Below, piece after piece: positions 56,990 to 64,000 of a DNA stretch of 64,000 nucleotides. The position numbers were made by a program, and so were the translations under genes. This stretch comes from Methanocaldococcus infernus ME (GTDB lineage: Archaea > AGJL01 > Methanococci > Methanococcales > Methanocaldococcaceae). Each line of letters begins with the position of its first letter. The first letter of the stretch is position 1. The DNA is taken from the NCBI RefSeq assembly GCF_000092305.1, contig NC_014122.1, positions 930,001 to 994,000 of the forward strand, in the 5' to 3' direction. Below the pieces are notes generated by a model. That model searched no databases and had not been told where the DNA came from. It saw only the letters and a list, made by a program, of their open reading frames with translations.

Positions 56990-57975
56990 AACTCATCAAT
57001 ATTTCAAAATCTTATGGTGATAGGGCTGTAATAAAAAATATTAGCTTAGAATGTGAAAGAGAGTTGATTTCTCTTTTAGGTCCAAGTGGTTGTGGAAAAA
57101 CAACTTTATTAAGGATTATAGCAGGTTTTGAAACTCTAAATAATGGTAGAATTATTTTGAATGAAGACGATATAACAAACCTTCCTCCTCATAAAAGAAA
57201 TGTTGGAATGGTCTTTCAGAATTATGCATTATTTCCACATTTAAATGTCTTTGAAAATATTGCTTATGGGTTAAAGGTTAGAGGACTAAAACCAAATGAG
57301 ATAAAAGAAAAAGTTAAAAATGTTTTAAGTTTAGTAAATTTAGAGGGTTTTGAGAATTATATGATTTATGAACTTAGTGGGGGAATGCAACAGAGGGTAG
57401 CCGTGGCAAGAGCACTGGTTATAGAGCCGGAAGTTCTCCTTTTAGATGAACCACTCAGTAATTTAGATGCAAAATTAAGAGTAAAAATGAGAAAAGAGTT
57501 AAAAAAACTCCAAAGAACATTAGGTATAACAACAATATATGTGACTCATGATCAAGAGGAAGCTATGGCGATCTCTGATAGGGTAGCTATTATGAATAAC
57601 GGCATGATTGAGCAAGTTGATACTCCCCAAAATATATATAAATTTCCAAAGACTCCATTTGTTGCAAATTTTATAGGAAGTATAAATGAACTTTCAAAAG
57701 TTATTCTTGATAGTATGGGTATAGAATATAATAAAAAGTACTTCTACTTTATTAGACCTGAACATGTAACTATAGGGAAGGGTAATTTTGTTGGTAAAAT
57801 AGAAGATGTTGAGTATCTAGGCAATTTAGTTAGATATACAATAAATTTTAAAGATATTAAGTTAATTTCTGAAGTTCATGGTCCAAAAATAGTTTTTAAA
57901 GAAAACAAAAAAGTTTCATTTGAAATTAAAAAAGATCATATTCTAAAAATTCCAAAAGAAATCTCAAGAAATTAA
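56980..57975 (+). CDS. ABC importer ATPase (FbpC/PotA-like)
   Basis: A 331-residue ATPase. LLGPSGCGKTTLLRIIAGF is Walker A, GMVFQNYALFPHLNVFENIAYGL the Q-loop, ELSGGMQQRVAVARAL the signature, EVLLLDEPLSNLDAKLR Walker B and YVTHDQEEAMAIS the switch histidine. From about residue 235 a TOBE-type regulatory domain follows (YFYFIRPEHVTIGKGNFVGKIEDVEYLGN). It completes the importer with the two preceding genes. The TOBE-bearing subclass includes iron, polyamine, sulfate, phosphonate and sugar importers. Confidence 0.92.
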   Translation: MVLKLINISKSYGDRAVIKNISLECERELISLLGPSGCGKTTLLRIIAGFETLNNGRIILNEDDITNLPPHKRNVGMVFQNYALFPHLNVFENIAYGLKVRGLKPNEIKEKVKNVLSLVNLEGFENYMIYELSGGMQQRVAVARALVIEPEVLLLDEPLSNLDAKLRVKMRKELKKLQRTLGITTIYVTHDQEEAMAISDRVAIMNNGMIEQVDTPQNIYKFPKTPFVANFIGSINELSKVILDSMGIEYNKKYFYFIRPEHVTIGKGNFVGKIEDVEYLGNLVRYTINFKDIKLISEVHGPKIVFKENKKVSFEIKKDHILKIPKEISRN

Positions 57976-58077
57976 CATATTTTAATCTTTTTTGTTATCT
58001 AATGTCTAAAGGGTAAATATTGAATTCATTAGATTTAAAGAAATAGTATCAAAACTGCATAGAATGTTTAAGCTACT

Positions 58078-58101
58078 AAAGAGAAAATATTGGATTATTT
58101 A
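58078..58101. repeat. Right copy of 24-bp direct repeat (attR-like)
   Basis: Identical to 52175-52198. It overlaps the last codons and stop of the minus-strand Hmd paralogue (TTTACAG.. side). Reading plus-strand in the DUF354 frame, this copy continues to CAG TAA, giving LDYLQ-stop, four codons that fit the original end of DUF354 better than the present LDYLY. The preceding bases (58060-58077) also share loose similarity with the DUF354 3' region, as if a longer copy had decayed. Confidence 0.8.
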
Positions 58102-59132
58102 CAGTAAGTATTTTCCAATAATCTTTTTTGGCTTCTTCTTATCATTCCCTCAAGAACCCTCTTTCCTCCAAGCTTTTCTATCTCTTTAACCAACTCTTGA
58201 GTGGCAACAACATAGGTTTCTTTAACTTCAGCCTCTTCTATATCTCTTAAACTCTCTTCACTTAATTGAGAGAGTAAGTCTAAAGCTAACTCTAAATCTT
58301 TCTGCTTATCAACCAATAGCATAGATTTTGCAGCTCTTATAACTAACTCAGGATTTAAAGCCTTAGCCATCCCTTCAACTCCAGAACTCTCTACAAGAGA
58401 GGCTACTGTATATAAAGAATTTATAATTTGCTTTTCAATCAGGTCCTTATGAGCCTTTATATATCTTGTACCTAAGTAGTAGAAGCATAATATTCCAGAT
58501 AAGGCTAAGGCTGTTACTAAAACTCCCATGTCTGCTACAGCTGAAACCAATTCAGCTGGGACAACATAAGGCTTTTTATTTATACTTTTACACAGCTCAA
58601 CCAGTTTATTTATTTGCTCATCAGTAGCTAACTTCTTTTTAGTTAAGGTTTCTCCAGCTATTACATAGTGCTGATTCAACTCTGTCCCTGGAACAGAGGC
58701 TGGATGAAAGGATGATACTCCAAGATCCTTTCTTTTTAATCTTAAGATTGGCTCTAACTCATAATACAGAAGGAGAGGGTTTACTGTACAGGTTGTACAA
58801 ATAACAGAATTCTCTGGAAGCTTTTCTATAACATTCTTTATAATGTCACAAGACTTCCCAAAAGGTGTAAAGAAGATATGAATCTCACCATGCCTTGCAG
58901 CTTCTAAATCATTATCAGTAACTTTAACATTGGCACTTTCTACTTTTTCCCACTGCTCTTCACTTAACTTATTTTTGTTGGGCTCTGCTAAGATAACATC
59001 ATATCCAGCCTTAGCCATCTCTATAGCCATTGCTGCTCCTCCATAGAGAAGGTTTCCTCCAAACCTCTCATGAATTTTAAGCCTCTCTAAATACAGCTTC
59101 TGATTTCCAGCTCCATATATAGATATCTTCAA
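58095..59132 (-). CDS. Hmd paralogue (HmdII/HmdIII type)
   Basis: A 345-residue protein related to H2-forming methylene-H4MPT dehydrogenase. ISIYGAGNQKLYLERLKIHERFGGNLLYGGAAMAIEMAKAGYDVILAEPNKN is an N-terminal Rossmann domain with the HmdII-type start; SVICTTCTVNPLLLYYELEPIL carries the cysteine equivalent to the Hmd iron ligand; SSFHPASVPGTELNQHYVI follows, then the helical dimer domain. HmdII binds the FeGP cofactor but lacks normal hydrogenase activity and may regulate. I start at TTG 59132 (MKISIYGAGNQ), behind AAGGTGA. Its 3' end lies in the right island repeat. Confidence 0.83.
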   Translation of the reverse strand: MKISIYGAGNQKLYLERLKIHERFGGNLLYGGAAMAIEMAKAGYDVILAEPNKNKLSEEQWEKVESANVKVTDNDLEAARHGEIHIFFTPFGKSCDIIKNVIEKLPENSVICTTCTVNPLLLYYELEPILRLKRKDLGVSSFHPASVPGTELNQHYVIAGETLTKKKLATDEQINKLVELCKSINKKPYVVPAELVSAVADMGVLVTALALSGILCFYYLGTRYIKAHKDLIEKQIINSLYTVASLVESSGVEGMAKALNPELVIRAAKSMLLVDKQKDLELALDLLSQLSEESLRDIEEAEVKETYVVATQELVKEIEKLGGKRVLEGMIRRSQKRLLENTYCK

Positions 59133-59226
59133 ATCTTTCACCTTTTTATTAATTTTAAGCTAAGATTATAAAAGTTAAAGAGCTCTTATTTAATTTAACT
59201 TAAAGAGTGAGAGGTGAGTATTAGAG

Positions 59227-60075
59227 ATGTTCATAGACTTTTCTAAGTTTATGCTGTCTAAAGATTATGAAAGTTCTAACATAGCTATAGTTTCAATTCC
59301 CTATGATGAAACCTCTTCCTTTAAGCCAGGGTCAAGGGAAGGGGGGTTAAGTATAAGAAGAGTTTCTTGGGGATTGGAAAGTTATAGCCCAGAATTGGAG
59401 AGAGATTTAAATGATATAAATTTTTGTGATCTGGGGGATCTTGACTTATATGGCTCTCAGGAAGAGAAATTTAAGATGATAAAAGAGGCTGTAAAAAGTA
59501 TCTTAAGTGATGGGAAAAAGGTTATTTCTTTAGGTGGAGAGCACTCTATAACCTATCCTATAGTAGAGGCTTATAAAGAATTTTATAAAGACTTGGTTGT
59601 TATTCAATTTGATGCTCACTGTGATCTAAGAGATGAGTACTTAGGAAATCCCTTATCTCATGCCTGTGTCATGAGGAGAATTTATGAGATCAATAAAGAG
59701 ATAATGCAATTTGGCATAAGGAGTGGAGATAAAGAGGAGTGGATCTTTGCCAAAAAACATAATATTTATCTAAAAAGAAGACTTTTGAGTGAAGAAGATA
59801 TTAAATATATAAAAGAACTAAATAAACCAATCTATTTAACTATAGATATAGATGTCCTTGATCCAGCCTATGCACCTGGAACTGGAACTCCAGAGCCTTG
59901 TGGCTTTTCAAGTAGAGAGCTTTTTAACTCTCTTTACATGTTAAAAGAGGTTAGTGATAAAATAGTTGGATTTGATGTTGTTGAAGTTTCTCCTCCCAAT
60001 GATGTAAATGACATAACCTCAATAACTGCTGCTAAGATTGTGAGAGAACTCTTATTAATGATTGGGATTGAGTGA
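59227..60075 (+). CDS. speB: Agmatinase (SpeB)
   Basis: A 282-residue ureohydrolase that cleaves agmatine to putrescine and urea. [23 protein letters not shown] and [24 protein letters not shown] supply the binuclear manganese ligands. The GEHS/DAHxD pattern fits agmatinase rather than arginase. Spermidine-type polyamines are abundant in thermophiles. GAGGTGAG precedes the ATG. It opens a run of six plus-strand genes, the next starting at its last base. Confidence 0.9.
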   Translation: MFIDFSKFMLSKDYESSNIAIVSIPYDETSSFKPGSREGGLSIRRVSWGLESYSPELERDLNDINFCDLGDLDLYGSQEEKFKMIKEAVKSILSDGKKVISLGGEHSITYPIVEAYKEFYKDLVVIQFDAHCDLRDEYLGNPLSHACVMRRIYEINKEIMQFGIRSGDKEEWIFAKKHNIYLKRRLLSEEDIKYIKELNKPIYLTIDIDVLDPAYAPGTGTPEPCGFSSRELFNSLYMLKEVSDKIVGFDVVEVSPPNDVNDITSITAAKIVRELLLMIGIE

Positions 60076-60599
60076 TGAAAATGAAAGTCCTAAAGATGTC
60101 TGAAAATCTCTACTATATTAAGTATTTAGATAAAGTTTATAAGGTTGAGATTAAGAAAAATAAAGTTTTCTTAAAGAAGAAGGTTAATGATGAGTATCAG
60201 AAAATAGAGGAGTTTGAAGATTGTGATATTGAGAAAGTAAAGGAGTTTATAGCTTTTATAGAAGACTTTTCCTTCAACCATGAAAAGCCAAAGATTCATG
60301 AGGCTTTACATCTAACTGATAAGGAAGCTGATGAGGTTCTATTAGCTGTTAGAGATGCTTACAATACTAATGTTCCATCTAAGGCTATTGAATATCTATA
60401 TAGAAAGTTTAAAGAGGACACTAAAAAACTTCTTTTCTCCCTATTTTTATTAGGCTCATGGTTTGAAGAGGCTAAGGCTTATGAAGCCTTAAAGAGGATT
60501 GATGAAATCTCAAATGCCTATATAAAATCTACATATATACACAAGGTTAAAGAACTCATGGAGAAGGAAAAGAAGTGTGATGATGTGTTATATAGGTGA
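60075..60599 (+). CDS. Conserved hypothetical protein
   Basis: About 174 residues; I do not recognise a family. The N-terminal part (MSENLYYIKYLDKVYKVEIKKNKVFLKKK) is beta-rich. The C-terminal two-thirds are helical, with HEKPKIHEALHLTDKEADEVLLAVRDAYNTN. It overlaps speB by one base (TGATG) and the next gene's frame closely, so it is part of the operon. Starts at GTG 60072 and ATG 60081 are also possible. Confidence 0.7.
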   Translation: MKMKVLKMSENLYYIKYLDKVYKVEIKKNKVFLKKKVNDEYQKIEEFEDCDIEKVKEFIAFIEDFSFNHEKPKIHEALHLTDKEADEVLLAVRDAYNTNVPSKAIEYLYRKFKEDTKKLLFSLFLLGSWFEEAKAYEALKRIDEISNAYIKSTYIHKVKELMEKEKKCDDVLYR

Positions 60600-60610
60600 T
60601 AGATTTGTTC

Positions 60611-61909
60611 ATGAGGGAGATTGAGTTAAGGGGTCATATTATAGATAGCTTAATCCTTCCTAAGGTTCTTGATAAAATTTTAGATATGGGTGGAGATTAT
60701 AAAATTTTAAAGTTTGAAATTGGGAAGAAAAAGACTGATCCAAGTTATGCTAAGATATTGGTTATTGGAAAGGATGAGAAGCATGTTGATGAAATTCTAA
60801 TGGAGCTTAGAGACTTAGGAGCAGAGATTCCAGAAATAGAGGAGGTTGAGCTAAAACCAGCTGAGAGAGATAGGGTTTTACCAGAAGGGTTTTACTCAAC
60901 AACCAACCATAAGACATTTATTAGATTTAGAGGGGAGTGGATAGAGGTTGAAAATCAAAAGATGGATGGGGTTATTGTAGTCTACCCTGAAGAGATGAGA
61001 GCTGAAGTAAAAACTATAAGGCAAGTAAAAAAAGGAGACTTAATAGTTGTTGGCCATAAAGGGGTTAGAGTAATTCCTCCAGAGAAGCCAAGGGAGCAGG
61101 GAGTTTTTGAGTTTATGAAGTCTGATGCTTCCTCAGAAAAGCCTAAAAAAACTATTATTAGACAGATAGCTGAAGAGATGTATAAAATTAGAGAGAAATT
61201 TAGAAAAACTGGAGAGGGAGGAATTGTAGTTGTTGCTGGTCCAGCTGTTGTTCATACAGGGGCAAGGGATGCATTGGCAAAGCTAATAAAAATGGGTTAT
61301 GTTCAAGTTCTCTTCTCTGGGAATGCTTTAGCTACCCATGATATTGAACTCTCCTTATATGGAACATCCTTAGGAGTTAATATAAAAACTGGAAAGCCCG
61401 TTCCTGGAGGGCATAGCCATCATCTAAGGGCTATAAATACTATAATGAGAGAAGGAAGTATAAAAAATGCTGTTGAAAGAGGAGTTTTAAAAGAGGGAAT
61501 TATGTATGAGTGCATAAAGAACAATATTCCCTATGTATTAGCTGGGAGTATTAGAGATGATGGGCCCCTGCCAGATGTTATAACTGATGTGGTTGAAGCT
61601 CAGGAGAAGATGAGAGAGCTTTTAAAAGGTAGGGATATGGTTTTAATGCTCTCCACTATGTTACACTCCATAGCTACTGGAAATTTACTTCCTTCATGGG
61701 TTAAAACTGTCTGTGTAGATATAAACCAATCTGTTGTAACCAAGCTGATGGATAGAGGAACTTCTCAAGCTATTGGTGTGGTTACAGATGTTGGAACATT
61801 CCTTCTTTTATTAGTTGAAGAGCTGGAGAGGTTAGAAAATGAGAGAAAAGAGCTTAATAAAGAAGGGGATAGAGACAATAACCTTACTGTCAAGGAGAAA
61901 AGTAACTGA
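60611..61909 (+). CDS. Archaeal ornithine cyclodeaminase, LOR/SDH (TIGR00300) family
   Basis: A 432-residue protein. The N-terminal domain ([33 protein letters not shown]) and middle segment ([35 protein letters not shown]) define the LOR/SDH bifunctional-enzyme-like family. The C-terminal half binds NAD(P): [57 protein letters not shown] and [13 protein letters not shown]. The Methanococcus homologue makes proline from ornithine. GGTGAT at 60595-60600 is the ribosome site; the start could be ATG 60611 or TTG 60605. It follows agmatinase and a hypothetical gene. Confidence 0.83.
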   Translation: MREIELRGHIIDSLILPKVLDKILDMGGDYKILKFEIGKKKTDPSYAKILVIGKDEKHVDEILMELRDLGAEIPEIEEVELKPAERDRVLPEGFYSTTNHKTFIRFRGEWIEVENQKMDGVIVVYPEEMRAEVKTIRQVKKGDLIVVGHKGVRVIPPEKPREQGVFEFMKSDASSEKPKKTIIRQIAEEMYKIREKFRKTGEGGIVVVAGPAVVHTGARDALAKLIKMGYVQVLFSGNALATHDIELSLYGTSLGVNIKTGKPVPGGHSHHLRAINTIMREGSIKNAVERGVLKEGIMYECIKNNIPYVLAGSIRDDGPLPDVITDVVEAQEKMRELLKGRDMVLMLSTMLHSIATGNLLPSWVKTVCVDINQSVVTKLMDRGTSQAIGVVTDVGTFLLLLVEELERLENERKELNKEGDRDNNLTVKEKSN

Positions 61910-62456
61910 GGAGAGAAGAAGTTACAATGAGGCAAGAGCTGGGACTATTAACACTGAAGAGTTTAAGAAGGCCATACATTACTTAATTGAGGCTGATAGC
62001 TATTTATATAAAAAATCTCCAAAGTTCTATTTAAATGATGAAGAGGCTAAAGAATTCTGTAAGTTAATTTTTAAAGCAAAAGATAGCTTAGATAAGGTTT
62101 TATCAAACTTTGGTTTCTCCTTCTATAAAGAGGAAGAGCTTGATGAATCCTCACTCTATATAGTTTCAAATAGAAAACTCTTCAAAAAGTTAAAGTCTAA
62201 AAATAAAAACTTAAAGGTTGTCTGTACTGAAGGTTTGTTAGACATTGAAGACTTTAAAAAAATTGGAGTGCCTGAGAGTGCTCTAAAATCTTTGGAGAAG
62301 AAGGTGGAGATGGCTAAGAAGAATATAGAGAGATTTATTGAGAAGTATAAGCCAAATAAGATATATGTGGTTGTTGAGGATGAAAAAGACAATCTCTTAT
62401 TTGAGAGAGCTAAAAAGCTATATAATGCTGAAAAGGTAGAGATTGATGAACTCTGA
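61839..62456 (+). CDS. DUF2100 family protein
   Basis: Core from about 61920: [49 protein letters not shown] and [23 protein letters not shown]. This is a methanogen DUF2100 protein, of unknown function. The only ATG in frame is at 61839, which would overlap the upstream gene by 71 bases. An AAGGAG ribosome-like site at 61894-61899 is followed in frame by GTA (61902), not a standard start, so the true N-terminus is uncertain. It overlaps the kinase gene by 11 bases. Confidence 0.75.
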   Translation: MREKSLIKKGIETITLLSRRKVTEERRSYNEARAGTINTEEFKKAIHYLIEADSYLYKKSPKFYLNDEEAKEFCKLIFKAKDSLDKVLSNFGFSFYKEEELDESSLYIVSNRKLFKKLKSKNKNLKVVCTEGLLDIEDFKKIGVPESALKSLEKKVEMAKKNIERFIEKYKPNKIYVVVEDEKDNLLFERAKKLYNAEKVEIDEL

Positions 62457-63381
62457 AGATATCATAGTTATAGGAAAAAAGATAAAAATGCCCTTCTCCA
62501 AGGGGATCTTAGCAAGATCTCTAACAGCAGCTGGCTTGAAACCAAGTATAGCTTATAAATTAGCCCTTGAAATTTATGAGATGCTAAAAAAAGAGAATAT
62601 AAAGGAGATAGATAAAGATGAGCTAAGGAGAAGGGTTTATTATTTTTTAATAGAGAAGAACTATGAAGAAATAGCTAAAAGATATTTACTATGGAGAGCC
62701 ATACTAAATAAAAAGCCAATATCTATTTTAATAGGTGGGGCCTCTGGAGTTGGAACCTCTACAATAGCCTTTGAGTTAGCCTCAAGGTTGGGAATATCAA
62801 GTGTTATAGGAACTGATTCTATAAGGGAAGTGATGAGAAAAGTTATCTCAAGAGAGTTGGTTCCAACACTGTATGAGTCAAGTTATACAGCTTGGAAAGT
62901 GCTAAGGGAAGAGATTAAAGATGAGGAAAAAAAGTATATCATTGGCTTTGAGAGGCATTGTGAATCTGTTTTAGTTGGAGTTGAAGGGGTTATAGATAGA
63001 GCCTTATTAGAAGGACAAAGTGTTATTATTGAGGGAACTCACTTAGTTCCTTCTTTAATAAGTAATAAGTATTTGGAAAGTCCAAATGTTATTTTTATAA
63101 CTTTAACAGTTAGTGATGAGAAGTTACATAAAATGAGATTTTATGCTAGAGGAAAGGTTTCCAATAGGCCAACTGAAAGATATTTAAGACACTTCAAGAT
63201 AATAAGGATTATAAATGAATATTTAGTTGTCACATCTAAGAAAAAGGGAATTCCTGTAGTTGAGAATATTAATATAAGTAAGACAGTTGAGGAGTGCTTA
63301 AATATCATAACTGAAAAGTTAAAGAGAATCTTAGAAATGGAAGGTGGAAGGGTAGAAGATGTGTTAGAGGAAAGCTTATGA
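62446..63381 (+). CDS. pgk2: 2-phosphoglycerate kinase (cyclic 2,3-diphosphoglycerate synthesis)
   Basis: A 311-residue kinase that makes 2,3-diphosphoglycerate, the precursor of the cyclic thermoprotectant cDPG. The N-terminus ([28 protein letters not shown]) resembles an ATP-cone-like module. The P-loop is [19 protein letters not shown] near residue 96; [13 protein letters not shown] and [13 protein letters not shown] follow. ATG 62446 is preferred to TTG 62443. Its stop overlaps the trkH start (ATGA). Confidence 0.9.
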   Translation: MNSEDIIVIGKKIKMPFSKGILARSLTAAGLKPSIAYKLALEIYEMLKKENIKEIDKDELRRRVYYFLIEKNYEEIAKRYLLWRAILNKKPISILIGGASGVGTSTIAFELASRLGISSVIGTDSIREVMRKVISRELVPTLYESSYTAWKVLREEIKDEEKKYIIGFERHCESVLVGVEGVIDRALLEGQSVIIEGTHLVPSLISNKYLESPNVIFITLTVSDEKLHKMRFYARGKVSNRPTERYLRHFKIIRIINEYLVVTSKKKGIPVVENINISKTVEECLNIITEKLKRILEMEGGRVEDVLEESL

Positions 63382-64000
63382 TCACTTATAAAGATATCTC
63401 AACAATCCTTAACATCCTTGGAAGAATAAGCTTAATTATCTCTTTAATCTCTCTAATTCCTATATTTGTAGCCTTCTATTTTAAAGAAAATCCCTTTCCA
63501 TTTATAATTTCATCTCTTTTATCTTTTCTAATATCCTTAATATTGTTGAAAACTACAAAAATTTATAAGGTTAAGCTCTACCATTGTATGTGTGTCTCTT
63601 CCCTCTCTTGGATCTTGGCCTCTTTAATTGGAGCTATTCCTTTCTATCTCTCAATTCCCTACTTTTCCTATCTTGATGGAGTTTATGAGAGTGCATCAGC
63701 TTGGACAACAACAGGAATGAGTTTAATTATAGATTTAAATGTAGTGGATAAATCAATACTATTCTGGAGAAGCTTAGAGCAGTGGATTGGAGGAGTTGGG
63801 ATCTTAGTATTCTCTTCCTTAGTTTTATCTAACTTAGCCTCTCATCTCTACCTCTCGGAGGCAAGACAGGAGAAAATCTTACCCAAATTTTTGAGTACTA
63901 TAAAAACTATTATATGGATTTATATATTTTATACTATTGTTGGGATTCTCCTTCTCTACCTCTCTGGCCTATCTCCTTGGGAAAGTTTAAACTTAACCAT
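63378..64000 (+). CDS. trkH: Trk-type potassium uptake protein TrkH, N-terminal part
   Basis: About 207 residues before the window ends. Several transmembrane helices ([35 protein letters not shown]) are followed by the first pore loop [15 protein letters not shown], with the TTTG selectivity-filter glycine, and [10 protein letters not shown] in the next helix. TrkH carries K+ with a TrkA-type regulator. The ATG overlaps the stop of the 2-phosphoglycerate kinase gene by four bases, with GAGG upstream. Confidence 0.9.
   Translation, partial: MITYKDISTILNILGRISLIISLISLIPIFVAFYFKENPFPFIISSLLSFLISLILLKTTKIYKVKLYHCMCVSSLSWILASLIGAIPFYLSIPYFSYLDGVYESASAWTTTGMSLIIDLNVVDKSILFWRSLEQWIGGVGILVFSSLVLSNLASHLYLSEARQEKILPKFLSTIKTIIWIYIFYTIVGILLLYLSGLSPWESLNLT

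Larger units (their letters stand above)
52199..58077. other. Putative integrated island: nested IS elements plus ABC importer operon
   Basis: About 5.9 kb between the two 24-bp repeats. It holds a 22-bp palindrome, a decayed IS1595-like element, an IS1-family element inside it, a 164-bp AT-rich gap and a three-gene ABC importer. CpG dinucleotides, nearly absent from flanking genes, are common throughout. No integrase, replication protein or phage gene is visible, so it is not autonomous now. The flanking genes, DUF354 and the Hmd paralogue, would abut if one repeat copy and the island were removed. Origin by site-specific integration is inferred. Confidence 0.65.

Noticed and set aside
1-64000. 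Selenoprotein genes with in-frame TGA, given the SelU pair
   Set aside because: No gene was found whose recognisable domains continue through a single in-frame TGA; the broken frames at 52-54 kb are IS decay with several different lesions.
1-64000. tRNA, rRNA, CRISPR arrays or long tandem repeats
   Set aside because: None was recognised. Intergenic gaps are short and show no cloverleaf sequence or regularly spaced repeats; small C/D-box RNAs could be missed by eye.

Overview
The window looks like chromosomal DNA of a hyperthermophilic hydrogenotrophic methanogen close to Methanocaldococcus (order Methanococcales). The evidence is the gene content: a CO dehydrogenase/acetyl-CoA synthase gene, CofH (F420), MfnF (methanofuran), HcgF and an Hmd paralogue ([Fe]-hydrogenase cofactor chemistry), 2-phosphoglycerate kinase (cyclic 2,3-diphosphoglycerate), an S-layer protein of the M. 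jannaschii type, archaeal MCM, FlpA fibrillarin, aIF5A, Rpo4/Rpo7/Spt4 and a bipartite tRNA 2-selenouridine synthase. The DNA is AT-rich and very poor in CpG. Promoters are TTTATATA-like, Shine-Dalgarno sites resemble GGTGA/GAGGTGATC, and TTG starts are common. The species cannot be fixed from the sequence alone.

Layout. 1-3.7 kb: divergent cdhA (cut by the window edge) and cdhB, then cbiE and the two halves of SelU. 3.8-11.9 kb: a secreted CWB2-like protein, an HTH regulator, purA, ftsY, ilvE and a beta-CASP ribonuclease. 11.3-19.2 kb: a long minus-strand run of mcm, hemB, an RlmI-like methyltransferase, moaB, dtdA, larB, a DUF2226 protein and a small membrane protein. 19.2-28.5 kb: small conserved proteins, the S-layer gene with a stand-alone S-layer-like gene downstream, UPF0179, an ABC-class ATPase and cofH. 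28.6-30.3 kb: rpo7, spt4, a DUF359 protein fused in frame to ribosomal S24e, and S27ae. 30.3-40.2 kb: mfnF, hcgF, trpE, smc, a membrane-anchored winged-helix protein, secF and nadC. 40.1-51.2 kb: a dense minus-strand block of translation, RNA and nucleotide genes (flpA, nadE, DUF655, rpo4, rpl21e, pus10, leuD, aIF5A, tatD, UPF0210, hpt, pyrH, pheS, glmM), ending against a plus-strand DUF354 gene.

52.2-58.1 kb is the accessory part. A 24-bp perfect direct repeat, lying at the 3' ends of two convergent genes, brackets about 5.9 kb. The segment carries a decayed IS1595-like element, an IS1-family element inserted in that element's transposase with a perfect 9-bp target duplication, and a three-gene ABC importer with visibly higher CpG content than its neighbours. 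This looks like an acquired island that integrated at the end of the DUF354 gene and rebuilt that gene's C-terminus. No integrase is visible in it.

58.1-64 kb returns to core-like DNA: an Hmd paralogue, then a plus-strand run of agmatinase, a hypothetical gene, an LOR/SDH-type ornithine cyclodeaminase, DUF2100, 2-phosphoglycerate kinase and a TrkH potassium transporter cut by the window end. The last two overlap, which would link synthesis of the anionic solute cDPG with uptake of its potassium counter-ion. No tRNA, rRNA or CRISPR array was recognised. Outside the decayed IS there is no gene-free stretch longer than about 300 bases.
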